Assembly (NCBI RefSeq): GCF_900205755.1
Contig: NZ_OANS01000004.1
Span: forward strand, 1-64,000
Direction of reading: 5' to 3'
DNA: 64,000 nucleotides
DNA from: Polynucleobacter meluiroseus
GTDB lineage: Bacteria > Pseudomonadota > Gammaproteobacteria > Burkholderiales > Burkholderiaceae
The position numbers were made by a program, and so were the translations under genes. Each line of letters begins with the position of its first letter. The stretch's first letter is position 1. Below, one piece after another: positions 1 through 7,365 of the stretch. The notes beneath the pieces are model-generated. The model did not search any database and was not told where the DNA came from. It was given only the letters and a program-made list of their open reading frames with translations.

Positions 1-1
1 G

Positions 2-79
2 AACATGGGCTTAGGTGGAATTACACCAAAGCAAAAACTAGCACTTGCAGTACCAGCTTCTACTTTTAGCTTAAGTTAA
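2..79 (+). CDS. C-terminal end of an IS3-like transposase (partial)
   Basis: Only the last 25 codons are inside the window; the gene begins before base 1. The residues read NMGLGGITPKQKLALAV followed by a short tail. This resembles the end of the integrase-core domain of IS3/IS481-type transposases, where a conserved xxLGGxTPxxKL stretch closes the catalytic domain. Directly after the stop, bases 76-95 contain a G-run (aatggggggattacc) that could be the terminal inverted repeat of the element. The other end lies outside the window, so neither repeat pairing nor a target duplication can be checked. Intactness of the element is unknown. Confidence 0.55.
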   Translation, partial: NMGLGGITPKQKLALAVPASTFSLS

Positions 80-239
80 AAATGGGGGGATTACCAGAGC
101 AACTTTAAGGCTAATTAGTCTTTTTTAATGCTTCTTTGGTTGTATTTATATGAAGATATCGGGTTAATTGGCTTTTAATAGTGATTCTGTTGATATTTAT
201 CGAAATTAATATTATTTTTAATAATTTTTCTAATCAACA

Positions 240-1268
240 TTACGGCACCAAACTCAAAAAAAGATACTCAAAGAAAATAATCAAATGCACCACCCCTTGC
301 AAAAGGGTGGTCCTGCCAATCGCTAAAGTAAGCGCTCCGATAAAGAAACTCAGATACATGAGCACAATATTGAGGTCACTGATCCCAAGGCTCAAGGGTA
401 AATTAAAGAAAATAGCAATCGCCGCAACCGTAGGAATCGTCAGTCCAATACTTGCTAATGCAGAACCCAAGGCCAAGTTAAAACTACTTTGCAGTCGATT
501 TGCTCTAGCTGCCCTGACTGCAGCAAAAGCTTCTGGCAAGAGCACTAACATCGCAATAGCAATACCCACTACCGTATGTGGTGCACCCGCTGCTTTGACG
601 CCTGCCTCAATAGCTGGACTTAAGAGTTCTGCCAAACCCACTACAACCAATAGAGAGAGGATGAGAAGAAAAGCACTGGCGGCCGTTTTTTTGTTGCTAG
701 GCTTGTCAGCATGGATTTCCATATCCAGCTTTTGTTCCCTAATCACCGGCAGGTAATAGTCACGATGGGTAATGGTTTGAAAGAGCAGAAAAGCAACATA
801 CAAAGCAAAGGAAGCAATACCCGCAAAAGCCAACTGACTGATGGTGAAATCAGGCCCTGGAGTGCTGGTAGTCACCACTGGCATGACCAAAATAAAGGTA
901 GCCAGGGCAGTCAGCACGGCTAGAGCGGAATTCGTGCCCTCATTGCGAAAATTCATTTCGTGGTGTTTAAGGCCTCCCACAAAAATACATAATCCCACCA
1001 CACCATTCATCACAATCATGACAGTAGCAAATACCGCATCGCGAGCAATAAATTCTGCGCCTTCATGACCAGCTAGCATCATGGCAATGATTAGCGAGAC
1101 TTCGATGATGGTGACGCTGATAGAAAGCACTAAGGTTCCATAAGGCTCACCCGTCTTATGGGCAATGACTTCGGCATGATGCACAGCGGATAAGACTCCG
1201 CCGATCAAGGCAACACCCATGAGGGCAATAAACCAGGCTTGATTAAGAAAGGGGGTAAGAATGTGCAT
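240..1268 (-). CDS. chaA: Calcium/proton antiporter, ChaA-like (CaCA family)
   Basis: This is an integral inner-membrane cation/proton exchanger of 342 residues that probably extrudes Ca2+ (and possibly Na+ or K+) in exchange for protons. About ten hydrophobic segments are visible, arranged as the two homologous halves typical of CaCA exchangers. The first half has an acidic motif around residues 45-60 (LSISVTIIEVSLI, Glu57). The second has LVLLPEAFAAVRAARANR around 241-258 (Glu246), followed by LALGSALASIGLTIP. Both halves keep the acidic residue needed for transport. The gene stands alone, transcribed towards the IS remnant, with about 130 bp separating its start from the divergent cbiX. 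The exact ion is inferred from the family. Confidence 0.85.
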   Translation of the reverse strand: MHILTPFLNQAWFIALMGVALIGGVLSAVHHAEVIAHKTGEPYGTLVLSISVTIIEVSLIIAMMLAGHEGAEFIARDAVFATVMIVMNGVVGLCIFVGGLKHHEMNFRNEGTNSALAVLTALATFILVMPVVTTSTPGPDFTISQLAFAGIASFALYVAFLLFQTITHRDYYLPVIREQKLDMEIHADKPSNKKTAASAFLLILSLLVVVGLAELLSPAIEAGVKAAGAPHTVVGIAIAMLVLLPEAFAAVRAARANRLQSSFNLALGSALASIGLTIPTVAAIAIFFNLPLSLGISDLNIVLMYLSFFIGALTLAIGRTTLLQGVVHLIIFFEYLFLSLVP

Positions 1269-1402
1269 TGCAGGAAGAAGGATCGATCTTTAAAGAATGG
1301 ATAATTAAATCAAGGTTGCTTGTTAATATAGTGTGGTTCTGTGCAAATTACATGAATTTGCCCATTCTAAAGCGTTAAAACCCCTATACCTCTCAGAAAA
1401 AA

Positions 1403-1768
1403 ATGATGAAAGCCCTTATTCTATTTGGTCACGGCGCCCGTGATGCCCGATGGCGTGAACCTTTTGACCGATTGCATTCCTTATGGAAGGCCCAGCACCC
1501 AGATGTAATGGTGGAGTTAGCCTTTCTGGAGCTGATGGAGCCTAGTCTAGAGGAGGCAGTGACATCCCTGGCTGGTTTGGGCGCAGACCAGATTACAGTG
1601 GTGCCCGTGTTCTTTGGCCAAGGCGGTCATTTGCGAAATGATTACCCGGTATTACTAGAGCAGTGCAAAGCAAAGTTTCCCCAGCTTGAGCTCAATACCA
1701 CCTCAGCAGTTGGAGAAAGTCTCGCAGTGTTGCAAGCCATTGTTGATTTTGGCGCTAGCTCACTTTAG
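1403..1768 (+). CDS. cbiX: CbiX-type sirohydrochlorin chelatase
   Basis: A 121-residue single-domain CbiX/SirB protein that inserts a metal ion into sirohydrochlorin. It has the expected N-terminal ILFGHGARD (His10) and a second conserved histidine in FFGQGGHLRND (His76), the metal-binding pair of class II chelatases. The short length matches the CbiX-small form that works as a dimer. The siroheme-dependent sulfite reductase and SUMT lie about 2 kb away on the opposite strand. The likely job here is therefore ferrochelation to make siroheme rather than cobalamin synthesis, although cobalt cannot be excluded. The start is the first of two adjacent ATG codons. Confidence 0.85.
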   Translation: MMKALILFGHGARDARWREPFDRLHSLWKAQHPDVMVELAFLELMEPSLEEAVTSLAGLGADQITVVPVFFGQGGHLRNDYPVLLEQCKAKFPQLELNTTSAVGESLAVLQAIVDFGASSL

Positions 1769-1814
1769 GTTGAGTGGGCCTCGGGTTCGGACTTCTTGAG
1801 CCCCTCATTGCTCA

Positions 1815-2090
1815 CTACCTTGCCCTGAGCCAAGGAACCCAATTTTCTAGCGCTAAATTTGGAACCTTCTTGAACCCTCGTAGATTGTTGGTAACCAGAA
1901 TCAATCCCTGGCTTACAGCATGGGCTGCTATATGAATAGCATTCTCGCCAACAATTTCACCCTTCTTCTCCAGAACTATTTTAATTTGCCCATAGTGTTG
2001 TGATGCCTCAAATACCATACGACTGGGGTTCGTATTAAAAATTTCCAGAATTTTCTTAAGCCGGCATTTGAGTATTACAAGCTTTCCCTT
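1815..2090 (-). pseudogene. VapC (PIN-domain) toxin remnant
   Basis: The open frame (in frame from the TGA at 2091-2093 down to the stop at 1815) encodes the C-terminal half of a PIN-domain ribonuclease. Visible parts are the helix region QHYGQIKIVLEKKG, then IAAHAVSQGLILVTNN, a phenylalanine-containing loop and a final LENW, which match the end of VapC toxins. The N-terminal strand with the first catalytic aspartate (usually xDTNxxx) and the central glutamate are missing. The position of the third acidic residue reads Asn-Ala-Ile-His, so it is degraded too. The first ATG is at 2018. No partner antitoxin is seen. I read it as a dead gene fragment. Confidence 0.7.
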
Positions 2091-2124
2091 TCAACTGGTT
2101 TTTGCACCCCCCGCTCATTCTTAA

Positions 2125-2154
2125 ATTTAAAGAGCGCACGTTATCTCTTTAAAT
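2125..2154. repeat. 10-bp perfect inverted repeat at the end of the relE-like gene
   Basis: ATTTAAAGAG (2125-2134) and CTCTTTAAAT (2145-2154) pair perfectly across a 10-base loop. One arm lies inside the last codons of the toxin gene, whose stop is at 2141-2143. The hairpin forms at the end of the toxin transcript, but no clear U-tract follows on the minus strand. It may be a weak terminator or an RNA-stability element. Confidence 0.4.
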
Positions 2155-2425
2155 CCCTATAAAAGTTCTCATGTGAACCCAAAGCTAACAACACTAACTC
2201 TTTGGGGTGATGCTTGCTGGGCAGTAATTCATACGCCAATAAAAATTCCTGACGATGAATTTTGAATTTATAAACAAAAACGCTACCTAAGTCACCGCGC
2301 TTTTCTTCGCCTAGACTCGGCGCATTTGCTATTTTTTTAACTGCTTGATCGAGCGATTTCTTTTCTTGGGGGTGAAGCTTTTTTGCAATTCGAATGAAAG
2401 TAGGTAGTACCCGTATTGCTAGCAT
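2141..2425 (-). CDS. RelE/ParE-superfamily toxin
   Basis: A 94-residue small basic protein, lysine- and arginine-rich, with the beta-strand layout of the RelE/ParE fold. It has an N-terminal helix rich in Lys (IAKKLHPQEKKSLDQAVKKI), a central hydrophobic strand (VFVYKFKI), then FLLAYEL and a C-terminal VLLALGSHENFYRDLK. The last motif is typical of RelE-like mRNA interferases. I prefer the ATG at 2425 to the in-frame TTG at 2434, because it follows the antitoxin stop by one base (TGAAATG), an arrangement suited to translational coupling. It forms a two-gene module with the ParD-like gene upstream. Whether it cleaves mRNA or poisons gyrase is not decidable from sequence alone. Confidence 0.75.
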   Translation of the reverse strand: MLAIRVLPTFIRIAKKLHPQEKKSLDQAVKKIANAPSLGEEKRGDLGSVFVYKFKIHRQEFLLAYELLPSKHHPKELVLLALGSHENFYRDLKR

Positions 2426-2426
2426 T

Positions 2427-2645
2427 TCAACCAAATTGGTACTCAGCAGCTTGACCAGCCAAACGCTCTTGCTGAGCTAGCATGATTTCTCGCACCATGG
2501 AAACGGGTAATTCTGGATTGTCTGTCACCGCTTTGCCGATACGAGCCCAGTACTCAATTTGTTTTGGCACACTGCGATGCTCTGCAGCAGCATAAGGTTT
2601 TGCGTCATCGACTAAAGCATCTGAAATTTTCATGGCAACTGGCAT
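2427..2645 (-). CDS. ParD-like antitoxin
   Basis: A 72-residue protein of the ParD-like antitoxin family (the short family that pairs with RelE/ParE toxins). The N-terminal stretch MPVAMKISDALVDDAK is a ribbon-helix-helix-type start. It is followed by AEHRSVPKQIEYWARIGKAV, the conserved helix with the WARIG motif, and a flexible C-terminal tail that would bind the toxin. The ATG at 2645 is chosen because a perfect AGGAGG lies six bases upstream; the longer frame starting at 2696 lacks a ribosome site. The gene is first in the operon, ends one base before the toxin ATG, and has a sigma-70-like promoter directly upstream. Confidence 0.75.
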   Translation of the reverse strand: MPVAMKISDALVDDAKPYAAAEHRSVPKQIEYWARIGKAVTDNPELPVSMVREIMLAQQERLAGQAAEYQFG

Positions 2646-2667
2646 AGAGCCTCCTAATATTGGTTTC

Positions 2668-2696
2668 ATTTTGCAACTAAATACAACTTTTGTCAA
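2668..2696 (-). promoter_or_regulatory. Promoter of the ParD-like/RelE module
   Basis: On the minus strand a perfect -35 box TTGACA (2691-2696) is separated by 17 bp from a CAAAAT -10 box (2668-2673). The predicted start lies about 16-20 bases before the antitoxin ATG. Two near-identical heptamers (AGTTGTA and AGTTGCA) sit in the spacer and may be antitoxin half-sites. Confidence 0.5.
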
Positions 2697-2769
2697 CCAT
2701 GTTACAGAACCGGCTGATGCCCCTTATTGAGCAAAGTACACCCAATTTGCACCTATCTGTAAAGTTGAG

Positions 2770-3615
2770 TTACTGAAAGCGATAAACCAATGAGCCCAAA
2801 AGACTGTCCTGGTAAGTGCGGTTCATGATTGGGCTGCCGTTAATACTGCTACCCAAAAATTTGCGTCTCCCAAAGATATTGAAATAAAACTGATCCACGA
2901 TAGGAATCTCAATCATGAGACCACCAGTAAAGTTAGTTGTGCCAGAAACAGTGTATTGAGAGTAGCCCAGTGTTTTTGAGGCGTTAGCTGAAACACCGTA
3001 ATAATAATTAGCAAAGTTGCTGCTCAGCCGCTCAACACCAAACATGGGGTACAACTTGATTTTGGCGACGGGCTCAAATTCCGCAAAATAGGAGAATTCA
3101 TACAGCTGACCTTGCGAGCGATCTACGTCTTGGTAGGCATGGAGAAAAAATCCTCCAATGGGTGTCTCTTGAAAGGTGCCGACACCAATAGGAATCGGAT
3201 CCAGCTTGCTATATTTTCTGCCATTGATTGTTGAGATTCGGTTGTAGTTATCTAGATTCACTTGCCCTGCAATTTCAAGATAACCATAGCCCATCTTCAC
3301 TGTTTTAAAACCGAAGGTATCGATGCGGGCAAAGAAGCGCTCATAGTCAAAAAAAGCGTACGGCAGAACATAGGTTTGCGTACCTTGTGCGCCAATGGCC
3401 ATATTCGAACTATAGACCCCTACACCCAAATCCCCAACCAAGTGGTCAGGCAATCCATCAGGTACATCAGTTGGAACTTCGTATTTCGCAATCCCGGCAA
3501 TCGGGGTGTCGGTGCTGGCAGAGTTACCTTGATTGCCTTGCCCAAAACTCATGCTAGAGCAAAGCCCTAAAAAAAGAAGGCTAATGGTGATGCGGTAGTA
3601 GCGTGAGACTTTCAA
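2770..3615 (-). CDS. MipA/OmpV family outer-membrane protein
   Basis: A 281-residue outer-membrane beta-barrel protein. A signal peptide occupies roughly residues 1-25 (basic start, hydrophobic core, ending SFGQG). The mature part shows the MipA/OmpV pattern: an early LGVGVYSSN segment, TYVLPYAFFDYERFFAR, alternating aromatic beta strands and a C-terminal LLGSLVYRFQ strand ending in an aromatic residue plus Gln. The family includes scaffold proteins for murein enzymes and porin-like proteins of unclear substrate, so the exact role here is open. It is transcribed in the same direction as the sulfite reductase operon upstream, but about 200 bp separate it from the SUMT stop, so it is probably a separate unit. 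Confidence 0.75.
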   Translation of the reverse strand: MKVSRYYRITISLLFLGLCSSMSFGQGNQGNSASTDTPIAGIAKYEVPTDVPDGLPDHLVGDLGVGVYSSNMAIGAQGTQTYVLPYAFFDYERFFARIDTFGFKTVKMGYGYLEIAGQVNLDNYNRISTINGRKYSKLDPIPIGVGTFQETPIGGFFLHAYQDVDRSQGQLYEFSYFAEFEPVAKIKLYPMFGVERLSSNFANYYYGVSANASKTLGYSQYTVSGTTNFTGGLMIEIPIVDQFYFNIFGRRKFLGSSINGSPIMNRTYQDSLLGSLVYRFQ

Positions 3616-3817
3616 GCGACGACCCTGGTCTCAAAAGAGAGGGCGGGATACATTGGTCGGGGGATCATGAAAATTCCAGTTCGCTTAAATGCAGGTGACA
3701 GCAAGCGGAATTCTACCGACTAATAAGGTGTTTGAGCTAGATATAAATAACTGTTTAGCCCCAATAGAGTGCATTCGCCAAGCGCATAGCTGCGGCGTTT
3801 ATATTGCGTTGCAACCT

Positions 3818-4648
3818 TTAAGCGGAGACTGCCTGAACGCCTGCATGACCCAAGTCAAGCTGTTCCAGCTCGATATCCTGATTGACAGATGCTAAGGCTG
3901 CCCCAATCATAATGAGCGCAGGAGAGGCCTCGTCAAACCAGTCGCTTGCGTCACCGTTTGCTAAAGCGCCCAAAGTGCTAGACCAATTCCGCTCTCGAGA
4001 CGTGCTGACTGCCTCTAAGATATGCGCGGGAGTATCCGTATGCTGATTAGGACTGTGGTCAATCAGTTGCTGCGCAATCTTCATGGCATCTTTGCGTCCC
4101 ATGTAATAGACCAGAGTATCCGCACTTGGGCTTTGAATAGGTTGAGTGCTGCTGCCGTGATCATTAGCTTGCGCCAAAGTAATAAATGCAACGCTGCGCG
4201 CAACACCGCGTAAGGTAAGGGATTGCTGCAGACTGGCCGCTCCCGCTAAAGCAGCGGTAATGCCTGGAACAATCTCCACTTCAAGGCCAGCCGCCCGAAT
4301 CGCTTTTAGCTCTTCATCGGCACGGCCAAAGAGCATGGGATCACCACCTTTAAGCCTTACCACTACTGCATATTTTTGAGCGGCATCAACTAAGCGTTTA
4401 TTAATAAATTGCTGTGCGGAAGACAATTTGCCACAGCGTTTACCTACTGCGACTTTAAGTGCTTGAGGGCAGAGCGCTAACAGTTCAGGCTCTACCAAAG
4501 CATCATGAAAAACAATATCCGCTTTCTCTAATAGCTTGGCGCCACGGACAGTAATCAGATCAGCGGCACCTGGCCCAGCACCAACCAGAAAGATTTTGCC
4601 TTTGCCGAAATGATTTGCAGAAGAATTTGGAGGCGTGAGCATTGGCAT
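3818..4648 (-). CDS. cobA: Uroporphyrinogen-III C-methyltransferase (SUMT)
   Basis: A 276-residue SAM-dependent enzyme that methylates uroporphyrinogen III at C2 and C7 to give precorrin-2, the branch point to siroheme. Family motifs are clear: FLVGAGPGAADLITVRGAKL near the start (SAM-binding loop), KRCGKLSSAQQ, VVRLKGGDPMLFGRADEE, and IVPGITAALAGAASL. It is a stand-alone SUMT without the CysG N-terminal ferrochelatase domain, so the nearby CbiX could supply chelation. I start it at the ATG at 4648. The longer frame begins inside the DUF934 gene antisense-free region and adds a non-conserved leader. Its start lies about 10 bp after the DUF934 stop, so it belongs to the same operon. Confidence 0.88.
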   Translation of the reverse strand: MPMLTPPNSSANHFGKGKIFLVGAGPGAADLITVRGAKLLEKADIVFHDALVEPELLALCPQALKVAVGKRCGKLSSAQQFINKRLVDAAQKYAVVVRLKGGDPMLFGRADEELKAIRAAGLEVEIVPGITAALAGAASLQQSLTLRGVARSVAFITLAQANDHGSSTQPIQSPSADTLVYYMGRKDAMKIAQQLIDHSPNQHTDTPAHILEAVSTSRERNWSSTLGALANGDASDWFDEASPALIMIGAALASVNQDIELEQLDLGHAGVQAVSA

Positions 4649-4658
4649 TGAATTTAAA

Positions 4659-5204
4659 TTAGGCTTCAAGCAAGGTTCGCTTACCGCGCCAGCTGTTTTG
4701 GGTCGTGACATCAAATAGATCAAATTGCTTAAGCGCAATCTCGAGGTTCTGATCGGGACGTAATTCAAAGGCATCAAAGCCACAGCGCGCGCCTTGCAAT
4801 AACTGATCAACCAAAACATCACCAATGGCTCTGATTTCACCAGCCCAAGCAAAACGCTCGCGAAGCAGGGCGGCGGTACTAAAGCTACGACCATCTCTAA
4901 AAATAGGAAAGTGGGCGCCTACTACAGGCCATAGTTCTCTACCCTCTTGAATAAGCTCACTATGCTTCAAAATATCCTCGTCAGCCGCAAACCAGACGCC
5001 AACTTTTCCTTGCTTGACTCGCCCGACAACATCGTCATTGTGTTGATGGGTGATCCACCAAGAAAAGGGCACCAAGACTTGATGGGTGCCGTGCTCTAGA
5101 TCAGGCAAGCCACCTTCATCGATTTCCCCATTCCAAACCTGCCATTCATTGGGGGCAATAGTTGGTTTCCCATCTTTAGGAAAGTGAATCATGTGTGGAT
5201 TCAT
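4659..5204 (-). CDS. DUF934 protein of the sulfite reductase operon
   Basis: A 181-residue soluble protein of the DUF934 family. In beta- and gammaproteobacteria this family is found almost only beside siroheme sulfite reductase genes and is thought to assist sulfite reduction, perhaps as an electron-transfer or assembly partner. Recognisable features are VLVPFSWWITHQHNDD in the first half and IGDVLVDQLLQGARCGFDAFELR in the second. No metal or flavin motif stands out. The start codon abuts the cysI stop (base 5204 versus 5205), which indicates translational coupling. Function is known from context only. Confidence 0.8.
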   Translation of the reverse strand: MNPHMIHFPKDGKPTIAPNEWQVWNGEIDEGGLPDLEHGTHQVLVPFSWWITHQHNDDVVGRVKQGKVGVWFAADEDILKHSELIQEGRELWPVVGAHFPIFRDGRSFSTAALLRERFAWAGEIRAIGDVLVDQLLQGARCGFDAFELRPDQNLEIALKQFDLFDVTTQNSWRGKRTLLEA

Positions 5205-6920
5205 TTAGTCGACTCGCGTTTCTTGATGCGGAGTACGAGTTCGATAAGCGGCCTCTTTAAACGGCACAACACCTAAGCGCCGATATGTCTCAATAAACGG
5301 CTCGTCTTGGTCGCGGTTTTGGGTGAAGGTATTAATAATGCTGGTCATGACATCGGGCAGTTCGCTGGCATAGAAAGAGGGCCCAATCACCTTGCCAATG
5401 GAGGCTTGATTGCCTTGATCACCACCTAGGGTGATTTGATACCACTCTTCACCATCCTTATCCACGCCCAAAACTCCGATATTCCCAACGTGATGGTGAC
5501 CGCAAGAATTAATACATCCTGAGATGTTTAAAGAGATATCTCCTAAATCATGCAAGTAATCTAAATCATCAAACCGCTCCTGAATTGCTTTAGCAATAGG
5601 GAGAGATTTTGCATTTGCAAGGGAACAAAAATCTCCTCCGGGGCAGGCAATAATATCGGTCAAGAGGCCGATATTGGGAAGCACAAGGTTGGACTTTTTC
5701 GCAGCCTGCCAAAGTTGCAGCAACTCCCTTTGCTCCACATCCGCTAAGACTAAGTTTTGTTCATGGGTGACACGCAGTTCACCAAAGCTATATCGATCAG
5801 CTAAGTCAGCAATAGCACGCATTTGCGCACTTGAGGCATCGCCCGGAGCTGCAGTGCCATGAGGCTTCAGGGACAGCACCACAGAAGCATAGCCAGGTAC
5901 TTGATGCGCTTTTACATTACGCTCGATCCAGCGCAGAAAGCCAATGCGCTCACTCTCGTCGAGCTGTGCAGCAAATTGAGTAGCAACCGCCAAATCGGCT
6001 TGAGGTGGCAGTACTTTGTATGCAGGCTTAGTGAAATGTTGAGCCACGCGATCCCACTCTGCTTGCGTAAAGTTGACATCATTGCTTTGGCCGTTTTGCA
6101 ACTGCAACCATTCACCTTCTACCTGGCGCGCAAATTCTGCAGGACCTAGGGCTTTGACCAAAATTTTGATACGGGCTTTGTAGATGTTGTCACGTCTGCC
6201 AAAACGGTTATAGACACGCAGTAGGGCAGTTAAGTAACTGGGTAGTAAATTCCAAGGAAGCGCTTCTTTAATGAGGGCTCCCAATATCGGGGTGCGACCC
6301 ATGCCGCCGCCAGCAAAAATATCGGCAACTAACTCATTAGCAGCATTTTTCTTGAGGTTGATCCCCACGTCATGACATAGCAATACAGTTCGATCTTCTG
6401 CCGAGCCATTAATAGCAAACTTAAATTTACGGGGGAGATAGGCAAACTCAGGGTGCAAGGTGGACCATTGACGGAGTAACTCACAAATGGGGCGTGGATC
6501 TACGAATTCATCGCCAGCAACACCAGCGAATGGATCGCTCGTGATGTTACGAATGCAGTTACCGGAAGTCTGTATGGCATGCATTTCGACTTTGGCAAGC
6601 TCGGCCAGAATGTCAGGAGTTTGCTCAAGCTCCACCCAGTTGAACTGAATATTTTGGCGGGTGGTGAAATGCCCGTAGCCACGATCGTACTGATCCGCAA
6701 TCAGCGCTAGAGTGCGCAGTTGCTCGCTACTGAATAAGCCATAAGGAATAGCTACCCGCAGCATATAAGCGTGGCGTTGGTGATAAAGGCCATTTTGCAG
6801 GCGCAAAGGACGGAATTCCTCTTCGGGAAGAGTGCCGTCTAAGCGACGCTTCACTTGGTCTTTAAATTGAGCGACCCGCTGATCTACTAAGGTTTGGTCA
6901 ATATAGTCATATTTGTACAT
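5205..6920 (-). CDS. cysI: Siroheme [4Fe-4S] sulfite (nitrite/sulfite) reductase
   Basis: A 571-residue hemoprotein that reduces sulfite to sulfide with six electrons in the cytoplasm. Two ferredoxin-like nitrite/sulfite reductase half-domains flank the siroheme domains. The cluster and siroheme ligands are present as Cys426, Cys432, Cys469 and Cys473 in CPGGDFCSLA and GCINSCGHHH. The RxNxQ-type substrate-binding region is seen in GHFTTRQNIQFNW (about 83-95). The length suits the CysI/NirA class. It is the first gene of a three-gene operon with DUF934 and SUMT, supporting sulfite rather than nitrite as substrate. The genes for sulfate activation and PAPS reduction (cysD, cysN, cysH) are not in this operon. 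Confidence 0.88.
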   Translation of the reverse strand: MYKYDYIDQTLVDQRVAQFKDQVKRRLDGTLPEEEFRPLRLQNGLYHQRHAYMLRVAIPYGLFSSEQLRTLALIADQYDRGYGHFTTRQNIQFNWVELEQTPDILAELAKVEMHAIQTSGNCIRNITSDPFAGVAGDEFVDPRPICELLRQWSTLHPEFAYLPRKFKFAINGSAEDRTVLLCHDVGINLKKNAANELVADIFAGGGMGRTPILGALIKEALPWNLLPSYLTALLRVYNRFGRRDNIYKARIKILVKALGPAEFARQVEGEWLQLQNGQSNDVNFTQAEWDRVAQHFTKPAYKVLPPQADLAVATQFAAQLDESERIGFLRWIERNVKAHQVPGYASVVLSLKPHGTAAPGDASSAQMRAIADLADRYSFGELRVTHEQNLVLADVEQRELLQLWQAAKKSNLVLPNIGLLTDIIACPGGDFCSLANAKSLPIAKAIQERFDDLDYLHDLGDISLNISGCINSCGHHHVGNIGVLGVDKDGEEWYQITLGGDQGNQASIGKVIGPSFYASELPDVMTSIINTFTQNRDQDEPFIETYRRLGVVPFKEAAYRTRTPHQETRVD

Positions 6921-6987
6921 ATTCCTGCATTGTCTAGAAATATGGTTATTACTACAAATACTTAAATATTGATTCTATATATATAAT

Positions 6988-6999
6988 TTGATATATCAA
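6988..6999. promoter_or_regulatory. 12-bp palindrome upstream of cysI
   Basis: TTGATATATCAA is a perfect 12-bp palindrome in the AT-rich divergent region between the sulfite reductase gene and the Phd/VapC module, about 70 bp before the cysI start. It could be a regulator site (CysB-like proteins use AT-rich sites of this kind), but AT richness makes chance palindromes common. Confidence 0.3.
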
Positions 7000-7076
7000 T
7001 AGCGCTAGAATTAGACGGTTATTCCAAACCTCTCTTTTTGATTGCCAGCAAAACACCTCCATAAAAATATTATTGT

Positions 7077-7098
7077 TATAATCTGACTAGAATAGTCA
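7077..7098 (+). promoter_or_regulatory. Promoter -10 box and palindromic operator of the Phd/VapC module
   Basis: A perfect TATAAT (7077-7082) is followed one base later by the inverted repeat TGACTA-GAA-TAGTCA (7084-7098), and an AAGGAG ribosome site follows at 7101-7106. The palindrome covers the expected transcription start, the usual position of an autoregulatory operator in type II toxin-antitoxin operons. No good -35 box is visible. Confidence 0.6.
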
Positions 7099-7113
7099 TA
7101 AAGGAGATTGAAT

Positions 7114-7365
7114 ATGCATATTTGGCAAGTACAAGAGGCAAAAGCTCAATTTTCCACCGTATTGCGCGATGCAGAGCTTGAAGGCCCCCAAGAAATCACC
7201 AATCACGGTCGATCAGTGGCCGTACTTCTTTGTCGATCAGATTACGATCGCTTAACTGGGGCTAATAAGTCCCTTGTGGATTTTATGCGAACATCGCCAC
7301 TATATAACTCTGAAGATGTGATTATTGAGCGTGATAAAAGTCCGACTCGCAATAGCTCACTATGA
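7114..7365 (+). CDS. Phd/YefM-family antitoxin
   Basis: An 83-residue antitoxin. The N-terminal half is the DNA-binding Phd/YefM fold: IWQVQEAKAQFSTVLRDA, then GPQEITNHGRSVAVLL, with the ITxHGRxVAVL strand that defines the family. The C-terminal tail (residues about 50-83) is charged and probably disordered until it binds the toxin. The ATG at 7114 lies seven bases after AAGGAG (7101-7106), better placed than the in-frame TTG at 7108. It overlaps the toxin start by four bases (ATGA). It should repress its own promoter through the palindrome at 7084-7098. Confidence 0.85.
   Translation: MHIWQVQEAKAQFSTVLRDAELEGPQEITNHGRSVAVLLCRSDYDRLTGANKSLVDFMRTSPLYNSEDVIIERDKSPTRNSSL

Noticed and set aside
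181-756. Open frame of 191 codons on the plus strand
   Set aside because: It lies antisense to the clear ChaA-like antiporter gene, has no ribosome site and shows low-complexity Lys/Ala-rich text typical of shadow frames.
3262-3570. Open frame of 102 codons on the plus strand
   Set aside because: Antisense to the MipA/OmpV gene, without a family pattern or ribosome site.
5205-6920. Assimilatory nitrite reductase as the identity of the cysI gene
   Set aside because: The family covers both substrates, but the neighbours DUF934 and SUMT and the lack of nitrate genes favour sulfite.
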